Source: Gelidibacter mesophilus DSM 14095 (GTDB taxonomy: Bacteria > Bacteroidota > Bacteroidia > Flavobacteriales > Flavobacteriaceae). From it: a stretch of 64,000 bases of DNA. The notes beneath the pieces are model-generated. The model did no database searches. It was given only the letters and a program-made list of their open reading frames with translations, and was not told where the DNA came from. Location of the stretch: contig NZ_AUHD01000004.1 in the NCBI RefSeq assembly GCF_000423005.1, positions 124,001-188,000 on the forward strand, in the 5' to 3' direction. Positions 1 through 8,818 of this stretch are shown here, piece after piece. Position 1 is the first letter of the stretch. Each line of letters opens with the position of its first letter. Made by a program: the position numbers and the translations under genes.

Positions 1-250
1 AAAACCCGTTACGTTTAAATTCAAAATCCCAAGTCCATCGGTTCACACCTTTTCCATCTTTTACGGCATCAGTTTTTTCTTTGTCCGTAAAATGCTCTGG
101 AACTTTTAAAAATAGCGGCATGTTGATATCAAAAACAGATTTTGAATGGGTCTTTTTACAGAACTTGTCCAATTCGGCATCTGAAAATTTTTTAATTGCG
201 TTTGAAATTTTTTCTTGAATTTCAGTGTTGGAATATATTCGTTGATTCAT
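1..250 (-). CDS. Unknown protein, N-terminal 83 residues only (runs off the window)
   Basis: Reading the minus strand from an ATG at 248-250 gives 83 open codons to the window edge with no stop, so the gene continues outside. The start reads MNQRIYSNTEIQEKI and is followed by a charged, mostly helical stretch containing DINMPLFLKVPEHFT and NRWTWDFEF. I do not recognise the family and see no signal peptide or membrane segment. Codon use looks like the neighbouring genes. A promoter-like 14-mer lies 43 bases upstream of the ATG (293-306, minus), which supports a real gene. No function is proposed. Confidence 0.6.
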   Translation of the reverse strand, partial: MNQRIYSNTEIQEKISNAIKKFSDAELDKFCKKTHSKSVFDINMPLFLKVPEHFTDKEKTDAVKDGKGVNRWTWDFEFKRNGF

Positions 251-292
251 AATTAATTCTAAGTTCTCGTTAATTTCTTTATGGCTAAACCC

Positions 293-306
293 AAGGGTGC
301 AAGATA
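293..306 (-). promoter_or_regulatory. Promoter-like 14-mer upstream of the truncated gene
   Basis: On the minus strand the sequence is TATCTTGCACCCTT. It resembles the flavobacterial -7 box (TAnnTTTG) with one T missing, and it recurs exactly at 12098-12111 on the plus strand, again upstream of a gene. It lies 43 bases before the ATG at 250. The promoter role is inferred. Confidence 0.35.
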
Positions 307-453
307 GGGGATTAAGTGTCGGGTTGAAATTATTTTAAGTCTTCATTTGATATCTATTCGTAAAAAACTAAATGTTGTAAATTTGCTTTTATATAATAGA
401 TTAAATTACCTAAAATCATCTTTCTGATCACGTCAACATTCAACATCATATTT

Positions 454-1392
454 ATGAAAAATATATATTCTAAAATTCTAGTACTTGCAATTGGTTCTCT
501 AATGGTGTCCTGTGCTGGTAATCCATACGCTCCCACAAACAGAGCGCATAAAAAACAAACCAACGCACTCAGTAAAGAATTAAAAGTCCTGCCACCACCT
601 GCACCAGGAACTTCTGCCATGTTTAAATATGCCGATAACTGGGTTGGCACTACAAATTTTAATTTAAGACGACCAAATCTTGTCGTGATTCACCACACGG
701 CCCAAGATTCTGTTGGACAAACTCTTAAAACGTTTACATTGGAACGAACCCAAGTGAGTTCGCATTATGTGATAGGAAAAAATGGTGAAATCTATCATAT
801 GCTTAACGATCTCTATCGCGCATGGCACGGAGGCAGTGGCCAATGGGGGTCAAACACCGATATAAATTCTGCATCTATTGGTATCGAATTGGATAATAAT
901 GGTTTTGATGAATTTTCGCCAGTCCAAATTGCAAGTCTGTTGGAATTATTAGAAGATCTCAAAACAAAATATAAGATTCCAGCCGCCAATTTTATTGGTC
1001 ATTCGGATATAGCTCCTACCAGGAAAAACGATCCTAATAGGACATTCCCATGGAAGTTACTCGCAAAAAAAGGCTACGGATTGTGGTATGATGAAAGTAT
1101 TACAGCAATTGTTAAACCTTTGGAAGACAGCAGTTTTTCTTCACAAGTGGCAACAACAGAACTTCATACTATTTTGAACGATTCGGCTAATGTGACTACA
1201 ATAGAAGTCGCAAAAGAAGCCATATTGGATGTGAGTCCTGCTGTGGCCTTAAAGATAATTGGGTATGATGTGACAGACTTACCAGCTGCCATCAAAGCAT
1301 TCAAGCTGCACTTTATACAAACTGAGGTTGATTCAACATTAACAGATTATGATTTAAAGGTGCTCAACAATCTTTATAAGAAATATTTATGA
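454..1392 (+). CDS. N-acetylmuramoyl-L-alanine amidase, AmiD-like lipoprotein
   Basis: This is a 312-residue peptidoglycan amidase of the Amidase_2 (PGRP-fold, zinc) family, which cuts the bond between muramic acid and the stem peptide. Residues 1-19 are a lipoprotein signal peptide with lipobox cysteine C20, so it is probably membrane-anchored on the periplasmic side. The fold is marked by VVIHHTAQ (H80), SHYVIGKNGEIY, the GIELDN strand and GHSDIAPTRKNDP. H80, H183 and D193 are the likely zinc ligands; the last two are ten residues apart, as in E. coli AmiD. The C-terminal ~90 residues look like a small peptidoglycan-binding helical domain. The gene stands alone, and its last 6 bases overlap a possible small gene on the other strand. 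Role in wall recycling or remodelling is inferred. Confidence 0.88.
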   Translation: MKNIYSKILVLAIGSLMVSCAGNPYAPTNRAHKKQTNALSKELKVLPPPAPGTSAMFKYADNWVGTTNFNLRRPNLVVIHHTAQDSVGQTLKTFTLERTQVSSHYVIGKNGEIYHMLNDLYRAWHGGSGQWGSNTDINSASIGIELDNNGFDEFSPVQIASLLELLEDLKTKYKIPAANFIGHSDIAPTRKNDPNRTFPWKLLAKKGYGLWYDESITAIVKPLEDSSFSSQVATTELHTILNDSANVTTIEVAKEAILDVSPAVALKIIGYDVTDLPAAIKAFKLHFIQTEVDSTLTDYDLKVLNNLYKKYL

Positions 1393-1596
1393 CCCTTTTA
1401 ATATGCAAATAATAACTGATATTTTGACACTATTGAACGTCGAGCCTTCATTTTCATAGATGATTTGTTCTAAAGTTGCAGATGGAGTACCGTTCCCGCT
1501 CTTGTCAATTCTGATAGATACAGGGCAATATTTCTTTTGGACATATCCAAACTGATCCGATCTCAACCAATTGGGGTCTATAAATTCATTAGCCAT
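1387..1596 (-). CDS. Possible small protein, 69 residues, unknown
   Basis: An ATG-started frame of 69 codons converges on the amidase gene and overlaps its stop by 6 bases. The N-terminus reads MANEFIDPNWLRSDQFG, with a short hydrophobic C-terminal strand (VKISVIICIL). Codon choice resembles that of real genes here, and a purine-rich stretch (AAAGGAGGAAGG on the minus strand) lies about 30 bases upstream, too far for an ordinary ribosome site. I recognise no family. It could be a genuine small protein or a chance open frame. Confidence 0.35.
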   Translation of the reverse strand: MANEFIDPNWLRSDQFGYVQKKYCPVSIRIDKSGNGTPSATLEQIIYENEGSTFNSVKISVIICILKGS

Positions 1597-1879
1597 GAGG
1601 TTTTCACATCATGAGACTAACCTTCCTCCTTTTACCTCCATGAAATTATAAACTCATGAAATCGCCATTGAATTATAATCATTCAAAAGTTTCTAAAATT
1701 AGAAAAATCTGTTGGAAAAAAACACCAATTTCTGGATGAAACAATTGACTGATCATAACCTAAAAATTACATACTGTCGCATTATGTATTTATATTCGCA
1801 AATGCAACAACAAAAATGAGTGTATTTCTCTTTGCTTGTAGGTATATGTTGTTTTGCTAAGCGAATTTATAATTGTTTC

Positions 1880-2767
1880 ATGAGGTTTATACAATCAATT
1901 TTAAGAGGAATCGGCCAAGTCTTCTTTCAGAATAATATATTTTCTGGTATATTATTTTTAGTCGGCATCTTTTATAACTCCTGGTTATTAGGCTTAGCCG
2001 CCCTGTTCGGAACAGTTATAAGCACAACTACGGCTCAAGTTCTAAGATTTTCGAAAGCAGATATTGAAAACGGACTATATGGTTTTAATGGTACCTTAAC
2101 AGGGATTGCCATTTTGTATTTTTTTGAGTTCAATTTTATTAGCGTTTTCGCCCTCTTATTAGGTTCCGTTTTTTCAACATTGGTAATGCATTTTCTAAAG
2201 AAAATCATTCCACCATTCACATTCCCATTCGTTTTGACCACTTGGCTCATCATGTCCATATTTTTATTATTTCTTGAAATTCCCCTCTTATCCTCATCAC
2301 AATCATTAACAAATATTATTGACATCCTAAGCGTATCAAGCAATAGCTTTGGGCAAGTAATGTTTCAAGAAAACATAGTCACTGGCGTATTTTTTTTATT
2401 AGCCATTTTGGTAAATAATAGATTAATGGCAGTCTATGCTGTGTATGCTGTTATTTTAGGTTCACTAACGGGATGGGCTTTATCCGAGGCAGTGACATCA
2501 ATAAATTCTGGCTTTATGGGCTACAACGCTATACTTTGCGCCATTGCTCTTACTGGAAAAAGTTGGAAAGACTTATTATGGGTTAGCGTTGCGATAGTTC
2601 TCTCAACCCTGCTAAAAATTTGGTTGACCCAGATGGGAATTATTACTTTGACCGCTCCTTTTGTTCTAGCCACGTGGACTGTTTTAATACTAAAGAACCC
2701 CAAATCCATCCGACGAGGTATCAATAAAAGATTGTATTTTCGGTCAAGTCAAAACTCGGAATATTAA
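1880..2767 (+). CDS. Urea transporter (SLC14/UT family)
   Basis: This is a polytopic membrane protein of 295 residues from the ATG at 1880. The open frame extends to a GTG at 1820, but the added 20 residues do not fit the family, so I chose 1880. Two homologous halves are visible, as in urea channels: GLYGFNGTLTGIAILYF with PPFTFPFVLTTWL in the first, and GFMGYNAILCAIAL with LTAPFVLATWTVL in the second. Family members pass urea passively through the inner membrane. No urease or nickel genes are in the window, so its physiological setting is unknown here. It converges on the racemase gene with only 12 bases between the stops. Confidence 0.85.
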   Translation: MRFIQSILRGIGQVFFQNNIFSGILFLVGIFYNSWLLGLAALFGTVISTTTAQVLRFSKADIENGLYGFNGTLTGIAILYFFEFNFISVFALLLGSVFSTLVMHFLKKIIPPFTFPFVLTTWLIMSIFLLFLEIPLLSSSQSLTNIIDILSVSSNSFGQVMFQENIVTGVFFLLAILVNNRLMAVYAVYAVILGSLTGWALSEAVTSINSGFMGYNAILCAIALTGKSWKDLLWVSVAIVLSTLLKIWLTQMGIITLTAPFVLATWTVLILKNPKSIRRGINKRLYFRSSQNSEY

Positions 2768-2779
2768 AACCCAGTTGTG

Positions 2780-3859
2780 TCAACTATAGGTTTTGAAAGG
2801 CACAGCGTAGGATTTTATTGTTTTATTCTCGATTTTTGTATCGTTAAGCACCTTACGTGCTTGAATATGCTTATGGTGGATCACCTCTTCTATTTCCAAG
2901 ATTGGAGACAAGAAGGTGTCGTAATCTTTACTTAAACTCGCCCATTCATCTCTTGTTTTGGTTTTAAAAAGTAATTCCAAGTCCTTTTTGGGAAAGATGC
3001 CATCAATCAATTCCATATCTGTTTTTCTTTTCCAGTCTGGTTTATCCACCATCTCACAGAAGGCATTCCAAAATTTAGGTTCCAACGCTCCTAAGGCCAC
3101 CCATTTTCCATCTGAACATTCGTAAACATTATAATTGACCAACATGCCACTTAAAATAGGTGTTTTTTTATAAGATGCACCGCCTTGGAACATACTGTGT
3201 GCAATGGCATTTAATGGGATGGTAGCATCGAGCAAGCTAAGATCGATATACTGTGGTTTATTCTGTAATTTCTGAGCCAACATGCCCCATGTACACGCCG
3301 AAAGCAGCATATAAGAGCCACCGGCAATATCGGCGATTTGAAAACCGGGAATAACGGGTTTCCCTTGGTTATCCCTATTCAAATCCAATAAGCCTGCCGT
3401 AGCCAAATAATTAATATCATGCCCGGCCTTTGTATGCAGATCTCCATTTTGTCCGTAGCCTGTAACCGAGACATAAACAATATTTGGGTTGCTATTTTTT
3501 ACCGTCTCAAAATCCAAATTAAAACTGGCCATGGCGCCCGGACGAAACTGTTCGATCAACACATCGGCAGTGGCTGTTAAATCGGTTATTTTCTGATAGC
3601 CTTCTTCAGTTTCATAATCAATAATAACCTGTTCCTTAGAATGGTTCATTGCATGAAACATGAGCGAACTATCTCCTATTTTAGGCTCGTAAAAACGGGT
3701 GTAATCCAATCGCTTGGGACTTTCTATTTTGATGACCTTAGCGCCCAATTGGCTTAATAAATGCGTGCCCAAAGGCCCAGGCAACAAACGCGTGAAATCA
3801 ATAATGGTAATCCCTTGCAGTGGCTTTGTTTCTTGCATTAATCTTCTATTTGATGGCAT
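2780..3859 (-). CDS. Alpha-methylacyl-CoA racemase (CaiB/BaiF family III fold)
   Basis: This 359-residue protein belongs to the family III CoA-transferase fold. It carries the racemase signature AGHDINYLA (H147) and, exactly 30 residues later, ADIAGGSY (D177). The same 30-residue spacing separates the catalytic His126/Asp156 pair of mycobacterial MCR, so racemase is a better call than CoA transferase. The reaction interconverts 2R- and 2S-methylacyl-CoA, which beta-oxidation of branched acyl chains needs. It lies downstream of the acyl-CoA dehydrogenase on the same strand after a 300-base gap holding two palindromes. A second in-frame ATG at 3838 is closer to the conserved N-terminus and may be the true start. 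Confidence 0.8.
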   Translation of the reverse strand: MPSNRRLMQETKPLQGITIIDFTRLLPGPLGTHLLSQLGAKVIKIESPKRLDYTRFYEPKIGDSSLMFHAMNHSKEQVIIDYETEEGYQKITDLTATADVLIEQFRPGAMASFNLDFETVKNSNPNIVYVSVTGYGQNGDLHTKAGHDINYLATAGLLDLNRDNQGKPVIPGFQIADIAGGSYMLLSACTWGMLAQKLQNKPQYIDLSLLDATIPLNAIAHSMFQGGASYKKTPILSGMLVNYNVYECSDGKWVALGALEPKFWNAFCEMVDKPDWKRKTDMELIDGIFPKKDLELLFKTKTRDEWASLSKDYDTFLSPILEIEEVIHHKHIQARKVLNDTKIENKTIKSYAVPFKTYS

Positions 3860-3980
3860 TTATCTCTTCCAATGGGAATTCTCAATTTGAATGATATGAA
3901 TAGGCGCTAAAACCTCCTCTGCACGAACGCGTAACTATGTATCTTGGAAGTGTCTCACCAGCTCTAATTTTTTTGACACG

Positions 3981-3998
3981 TCCCGATAGCTAACGGGA
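3981..3998. repeat. Short palindrome, TCCCG...CGGGA type
   Basis: The sequence TCCCGATAGCTAACGGGA is one base from a perfect palindrome (TCCCGATAGCTATCGGGA). Short GC-rich palindromes like this are common between genes of AT-rich flavobacteria. Function is unknown. Confidence 0.5.
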
Positions 3999-4061
3999 TC
4001 ACTAATTTTCACAAAACTAAGCGCTCTTCAAACCTTGACAATTACAATACTTATCATTTCA

Positions 4062-4089
4062 CGAACCTGACTATCGTGAGGCAGGTTCG
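4062..4089. repeat. Short inverted repeat CGAACCTG...CAGGTTCG
   Basis: Eight-base perfect arms, CGAACCTG (4062-4069) and CAGGTTCG (4082-4089), are separated by 12 bases. It could form a hairpin in the readthrough transcript between the dehydrogenase and racemase genes. No T-run follows on the minus strand. Confidence 0.5.
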
Positions 4090-4159
4090 ATAGATTTTCA
4101 GTCTGTATTTAAAATACTTCCTGAAGTCAGAGCGACATGATTTTTTAATGCATAACCGC

Positions 4160-5359
4160 TTAATTTTTCTTGCGCGCGGCCTTCATTTGCGCAAACAACT
4201 CTTTAAATAGGCCTCTTGCCACCACTAATTTCATGATTTCATTGGTTCCGGCATAAATCCGTGCCACCCGATTATCGGCGTACATTCTCGCGATAGGATA
4301 TTCCCACATATAGCCATAGCCTCCAAAGAGCTGTAAACATTCGTCAACAACTTTACTGTGCATGTCGGTTGCCGAAAACTTGGCCATGGACGCACTTTCT
4401 GCAGAAAGTTTATGTTGTGCTAAATCTTCTGTACAACGGTCCACAAAGGCTTGATGGATCTGTAATTGCGCCGTAGCCTCAGCTAATTTGAATTGGGTGT
4501 TCTGAAACCCAGCAATAGGTTGTTTAAAAGCCGTTCTGGTAGAGGTGTAATCTATGGTTTCTTCGATGGCACCTTCTGCACCTCCAATGGCCGCTAAAGC
4601 TACGGACAAACGCTCTCGTGCCAATTCCTTCATCATAATCACAAAACCTTCTCCTTGTTTGCCTAAGAGGTTTTCTTTGGGCACTTTGACATTGTCAAAA
4701 AAGAGCTCGCAGGTGTCTTGTGCTTTCATTCCTATTTTATGGAAAGGCACCCCTTTTTCGAAGCCTTCCCATTTGCTTTCCATAATCAATAAGGACACGC
4801 CTTCGTCAGGAGTTCCTGAATTGGTTTTTACAGCCACAATGGCCATATCACACATATAGCCATTGGTGATAAATGTTTTTTGTCCGTTGACCAAATAATG
4901 GTCGCCTTTATCTACCGCTGTTGTGCGAAGGGCTTGCAAATCTGAACCACAATTTGGCTCCGTCATCCCAATGGCGGTAATTATTTCTCCGGTGGCCATA
5001 ATGGGCAAATACTGCTGCTTTTGAGCTTCTGTTCCCCATTTTAATATATAGGGCGCAATAATGTCGGAGTGCAATGAAAATCCAGGACCACTGATGGCTT
5101 TTTTAGCTAATTCTTCAATGAACAAAGCGCTAAAACTAAAATCCAATCCAGAGCCACCGTAAGCTTCTGGCATGTCTATACACAGCAAACCCAAGTCCCC
5201 TGCCCGTTTCCAGATGTCACGACTCACCATGCCATCCTTTTCCCAAGCGTCCATTTGAGGCAAGATTTCATTTTTAATAAAATCCTGAATCATGCCTTGC
5301 ATCATCTTGTGTTCTTCTGAGGCATATATTTTCCGTTCTAATAATACGTTTTGTAACAT
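4160..5359 (-). CDS. Acyl-CoA dehydrogenase, long-chain/isovaleryl type
   Basis: This is a 399-residue FAD-dependent acyl-CoA dehydrogenase, the first step of beta-oxidation, making trans-2-enoyl-CoA. Family signatures include AIGMTEPNCGSD (residues 129-140), ITNG, QLFGGYGYMWEYPIARMYAD and IYAGTNEIMK. In the medium-chain enzyme the catalytic glutamate lies in YEGT. Here that residue is alanine (YAGT), while helix G carries E249 (RERL), matching the alternative base of isovaleryl- and long-chain enzymes. The substrate is therefore more likely long or branched. It is 29 bases downstream of the hydratase/dehydrogenase gene, so co-transcription is likely. Exact chain-length preference cannot be read. 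Confidence 0.9.
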   Translation of the reverse strand: MLQNVLLERKIYASEEHKMMQGMIQDFIKNEILPQMDAWEKDGMVSRDIWKRAGDLGLLCIDMPEAYGGSGLDFSFSALFIEELAKKAISGPGFSLHSDIIAPYILKWGTEAQKQQYLPIMATGEIITAIGMTEPNCGSDLQALRTTAVDKGDHYLVNGQKTFITNGYMCDMAIVAVKTNSGTPDEGVSLLIMESKWEGFEKGVPFHKIGMKAQDTCELFFDNVKVPKENLLGKQGEGFVIMMKELARERLSVALAAIGGAEGAIEETIDYTSTRTAFKQPIAGFQNTQFKLAEATAQLQIHQAFVDRCTEDLAQHKLSAESASMAKFSATDMHSKVVDECLQLFGGYGYMWEYPIARMYADNRVARIYAGTNEIMKLVVARGLFKELFAQMKAARKKN

Positions 5360-5388
5360 GGCTGTTATATTTTATTATTCGTTATTAT

Positions 5389-7530
5389 TTAATTTTTATA
5401 GAACACCCGATTAACACCCGCATCTTGAATACGCTGCAAAAGTGATTTTGGCAATTGGAATCTCTCGCCATGCTTTTGCGCCAAAAATGCTGCATAGTCT
5501 TTAAACTTTTGTGCCCCTATATAATCGATATAAGACATGACGCCTCCAGTATGAATTGGGAATCCAAGTCCTAAGATAGAACCTATATCCGCATCTTTAG
5601 GTTCTTTTAACACACCACTATCCAAACATTTGTACGCATCGATGACCATAGCAAATAATAAACGTCTTCCTATTTCTTCTTTGTCATAGTCCTCTATTGT
5701 TGGATAAATGGTACTCCACTCTTTCCTGAGGTGTTTTTTTGCTCCTTTCGGATAGTCATAAAACCCTTTGCCTTCCTTTTTACCAGGTCTCTTATGGGTA
5801 TGGACTATCGTCGAAATTATTTTTTCCAGTTCTTTTTCGAAATCCGTTAATGTAGGGTCTTCACTCATAATGTCCAACATGAGCTTCAAATTCACCTCAT
5901 CTGAAATTGCCAAAGGACCTACCGGCATGCCAATCTTCTTGGCAACATTTTCTATGACTGCTGGCGGAACGCCTTCCGTTAACATGGTGATGCCTTCGTT
6001 TACAAATTTCGCGAAAACACGAGAAGTGAAAAATCCGCGACCATCATTCACGATAATGGGTACTTTTCGTATTTTAATAACATAATCAATAGCCGCTGCC
6101 AAGGTTTCATCAGACGTTTCTTTACCAACGATAACCTCAACCAAAGGCATTCTATCTACCGGCGAAAAGAAATGTAAGCCTATAAATTTATCAGGCCTTG
6201 ATGATGCTTTTGCCAGCGTTGAAATTGGAATGGTTGATGTATTACTGGCATAAATCACCTCGGGCTTAATGACCGCTTCCGTTTCTTTGGTGACCCGATT
6301 TTTTAAGTCTTCATTTTCAAAAACAGCTTCGATAATTAAATCACAATCTTTTAAATCGCCCACACTCTCCGAAGGGATGATATGATCCAAAATTACCCTT
6401 GCCTTTTCTTGAGTACTTCTTCCCTTCTCTAATTTTTGCTGTTCGATACTTGCTGCATAACCTTTACCTCTTTCAGCGCCTTCTAAAGATAGGTCTTTTA
6501 AAACCACATCCAAGCCTGCTTTTGCCGACTCATAAGCAATTCCTGCGCCCATCATTCCCGCGCCTAAAACACCAATCTTTTTAAAGCTTACTTGCTCAAA
6601 ACCTTTTGGTTTGGCTTTTCCTTTGGCAGCATCCCCTATGAAAATGAAAGAGGCTCTAATAATATTTTTGGTTTCTTTAGTAAATAAGGTATCCACAAAA
6701 TAACGCGCCTCTACTTCCAAAGCATTATCAATGCCTGTAGAACTCCCATGGTATAAGGCACTCAACACGTTTTTGATATGCGGCAGATTGCCATGGGTTG
6801 TTTTATAGGCCATGGCATTGGAGGCCGAGTAAAATTCAGTATATCCAGATAGTTGTCCGATGCCATTTGGGGTTCCCGGAACTACAAATCGCTTGTCATC
6901 CCAAGGTTGTCTGACTTCTGGGTTTTGCAAGATCCATGCTTTCGCCAAAGCATTGATATCGTCTTCTGGTTTACAGATTTGATTGACCAATTGATCTTTT
7001 AAAGCCAGATCGGCAGTTAGTTTTTTAGCCTGAGTAATATATTCTATCGCTTTTTGAGGTCCCAACATTCTCAAGAAACGCTGTGTTCCTCCTGCGCCTG
7101 GAAGCAAACCCACAGAGCACTCCACCAATCCAATTCTATTGGCTGGATGATCCGTCATAATTCGATAATTACAAGCTAAGGCAATCTCTAAGCCGCCACC
7201 TAAGGCCAATCCGTTTATTGCCGCTACAACTGGTTTAGAGGATAATTCCAATTGTCGAAGGGCATGGTGGGTCTTCATAAGCATTTCAAAGCAATCCTCT
7301 TTGGATTTGGCGTAATCTAAGAACCACTTCAAATCGCCTCCAGAAATAAAATCTCTTTGTGCTGAGTTAATAACGATTCCTTTTACGGTATCATCTGCTA
7401 ATGCCTTGCCTACAGTGGTCAAGAATTCTGACATCGTCTGTTCATTCATAAAATTAACCGGAGAGTTGGCCACATCCCAAGTAATAAAAGCAATCCCGTC
7501 AGTATCTATTGAATATTTTATATGTTGCAT
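5389..7530 (-). CDS. fadJ: Bifunctional enoyl-CoA hydratase / 3-hydroxyacyl-CoA dehydrogenase
   Basis: This 713-residue fusion matches the length of FadB/FadJ proteins. Residues 1 to about 200 are a crotonase domain with oxyanion-hole and catalytic glutamates in GGGLEIA (E115) and GLVECSVGLLPGAGG (E137). From about 316 comes the NAD-dependent dehydrogenase: GAGMMGAG dinucleotide motif at 323-330, SNTST, then LHFFSPVDRMPLVEV with catalytic H453, and the C-terminal dehydrogenase repeats. It hydrates enoyl-CoA and oxidises the 3-hydroxyacyl-CoA to 3-ketoacyl-CoA in the cytoplasm. It sits 19 bases below the thiolase gene in the same direction. The symbol denotes the family; I cannot separate FadB from FadJ by eye. 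Confidence 0.92.
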   Translation of the reverse strand: MQHIKYSIDTDGIAFITWDVANSPVNFMNEQTMSEFLTTVGKALADDTVKGIVINSAQRDFISGGDLKWFLDYAKSKEDCFEMLMKTHHALRQLELSSKPVVAAINGLALGGGLEIALACNYRIMTDHPANRIGLVECSVGLLPGAGGTQRFLRMLGPQKAIEYITQAKKLTADLALKDQLVNQICKPEDDINALAKAWILQNPEVRQPWDDKRFVVPGTPNGIGQLSGYTEFYSASNAMAYKTTHGNLPHIKNVLSALYHGSSTGIDNALEVEARYFVDTLFTKETKNIIRASFIFIGDAAKGKAKPKGFEQVSFKKIGVLGAGMMGAGIAYESAKAGLDVVLKDLSLEGAERGKGYAASIEQQKLEKGRSTQEKARVILDHIIPSESVGDLKDCDLIIEAVFENEDLKNRVTKETEAVIKPEVIYASNTSTIPISTLAKASSRPDKFIGLHFFSPVDRMPLVEVIVGKETSDETLAAAIDYVIKIRKVPIIVNDGRGFFTSRVFAKFVNEGITMLTEGVPPAVIENVAKKIGMPVGPLAISDEVNLKLMLDIMSEDPTLTDFEKELEKIISTIVHTHKRPGKKEGKGFYDYPKGAKKHLRKEWSTIYPTIEDYDKEEIGRRLLFAMVIDAYKCLDSGVLKEPKDADIGSILGLGFPIHTGGVMSYIDYIGAQKFKDYAAFLAQKHGERFQLPKSLLQRIQDAGVNRVFYKN

Positions 7531-7549
7531 TTTGTCTTTTTTTTAGAAA

Positions 7550-8749
7550 TTATACACGTTCGATGATCGTCGCAATACCCATACCACCACCAACGCAGAG
7601 CGTCGCTAAAGCGGTGCTTTTATCTTGCCGCTCCAATTCGTCCAAAGCCGTTCCAAGAATCATACACCCTGTAGCCCCTAAAGGATGGCCCATAGCAATA
7701 GCACCTCCGTTGACATTGACGATGGAGTGGTCGATCTCCATATTTTCCATGAGACGCAAAGGCACGACGGCAAAAGCCTCGTTGATCTCCCATAAATCGA
7801 TATCTGAAGCATTCATTCCTGCTTTTTGTAAGGCTTTTTTAGTAGCAGGCGTTGGTCCTTCCAACATAATTAAAGGTTCTGAACCAATGATACTTCCCAT
7901 TCTGATTTTTGCTCTTGGGGTCAAACCTAATTTTTCGCCAATTTCTTTGGTGCCGATTAACATTAATCCGGCACCATCTACAAGACCAGACGAATTTCCG
8001 GCATGGTGAACGTGGTTGATGCGCTCGATCTCGATATAAGTGTCCAAGGCCGTTTGATTAAATAATAGCTCACCCATCATTTCAAAGGATGGATTTAATT
8101 TACCTAAAGCTTCTAAGGTTGTGTTTGCACGAATATATTCGTCTTTTGATAAGTGTTCCAATCCATTAAGATCCCTGACCGGAATGATCGATTTATCAAA
8201 TGCTTTCTTAGCCCAAGCTGCTGCTGCTCTTTTTTGGGATTCCACAGCAAAGGTGTCCACATCCTTTCTTGAATAACCGTATTTAGTAGCAATTAAATCA
8301 GCCGAAATCCCCTGGGGTACAAACTTCCCAAAAGCAGCATCCGGCTCCATAACCCAAGCAGAACCGTCAATGCCCATAGGGACTCTCGACATGGATTCTA
8401 CACCGCCCGCGATAATCAAATCTGACCATCCAGATCTTACACGAGCTGCGGCTTGATTTACCGCCTCTAATCCAGAAGCGCAATATCTGTTGAGGGACAC
8501 TGCCGCTAAATGATCGCCGTAATTCGCGACCTGCGCAGCTACTTTGGCAATATTTCCACCTTGCTCCCCTGCTTGCGTGACACAGCCCAATACCAAATCT
8601 TCCACATAAGAAGTGTCTAAATTATTGCGCTCTTTTAATGCCGTAAGCAACGTCGTTACTAATTGAACTGGGCTTACTTGAGATAAGCTTCCTGTGTTTT
8701 TTCCGATGCCTCGAGGCGTTCTTACAGAATCATAAATATATGCATCCAT
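7550..8749 (-). CDS. fadA: Acetyl-CoA acyltransferase (thiolase)
   Basis: This 399-residue thiolase cleaves 3-ketoacyl-CoA with CoA at the end of each beta-oxidation round. The frame is open to 8848, but the family N-terminus (DAYIYDSVRTPRG) begins at the ATG at 8749, and a promoter plus two palindromes occupy the upstream part, so I chose 8749. Nucleophile C90 lies in NRYCASGLEAVN, H355 in AMGHPLGATG, and the second catalytic cysteine C385 in LCVGGGMG. It is the first gene of the minus-strand block thiolase - hydratase/dehydrogenase - acyl-CoA dehydrogenase, with gaps of 19 and 29 bases. Regulation by a TetR-type repressor is suggested by the promoter layout. Confidence 0.93.
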   Translation of the reverse strand: MDAYIYDSVRTPRGIGKNTGSLSQVSPVQLVTTLLTALKERNNLDTSYVEDLVLGCVTQAGEQGGNIAKVAAQVANYGDHLAAVSLNRYCASGLEAVNQAAARVRSGWSDLIIAGGVESMSRVPMGIDGSAWVMEPDAAFGKFVPQGISADLIATKYGYSRKDVDTFAVESQKRAAAAWAKKAFDKSIIPVRDLNGLEHLSKDEYIRANTTLEALGKLNPSFEMMGELLFNQTALDTYIEIERINHVHHAGNSSGLVDGAGLMLIGTKEIGEKLGLTPRAKIRMGSIIGSEPLIMLEGPTPATKKALQKAGMNASDIDLWEINEAFAVVPLRLMENMEIDHSIVNVNGGAIAMGHPLGATGCMILGTALDELERQDKSTALATLCVGGGMGIATIIERV

Positions 8750-8767
8750 TATGTCTAATTGTTTAGA

Positions 8768-8783
8768 GTTACTAAGTGGTAAC
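8768..8783. promoter_or_regulatory. Candidate operator 1 (16-bp palindrome) in the fadA leader
   Basis: The sequence GTTACTAAGTGGTAAC has perfect five-base outer arms (GTTAC/GTAAC). It agrees with the second element at 8803-8818 in 13 of 16 positions. It lies 19-34 bases upstream of the fadA ATG, inside the predicted leader. Size and symmetry fit a TetR-family dimer site. The binder is inferred, with the regulator at 9646 the nearest candidate. Confidence 0.55.
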
Positions 8784-8802
8784 ATGGAAATAAAAAAAAT
8801 AT

Positions 8803-8818
8803 GTGACCAAGTGGTTAC
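8803..8818. promoter_or_regulatory. Candidate operator 2 (16-bp palindrome) over the fadA start site
   Basis: The sequence GTGACCAAGTGGTTAC is an imperfect palindrome and a near copy of 8768-8783; the centres are 35 bp apart. Its edge shares one base with the predicted -7 box (8818-8825), so it covers the expected transcription start. A bound repressor there would block initiation. Confidence 0.6.

Larger units (their letters stand above)
3860..4159. other. 300-base gap with two palindromes
   Basis: This stretch separates the acyl-CoA dehydrogenase stop from the racemase start, both on the minus strand. I find no credible coding frame. It contains two GC-rich inverted repeats (3981-3998 and 4062-4089). 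Neither is followed by a T-run in the transcribed direction, so they are not classical terminators. Confidence 0.6.

Noticed and set aside
354-650. 98-codon minus-strand frame over the start of the amidase gene
   Set aside because: It lies opposite the amidase signal peptide and has no protein-like pattern.
7509-8009. 166-codon plus-strand frame opposite the thiolase gene
   Set aside because: It mirrors thiolase codons; the opposite frame has full catalytic motifs.
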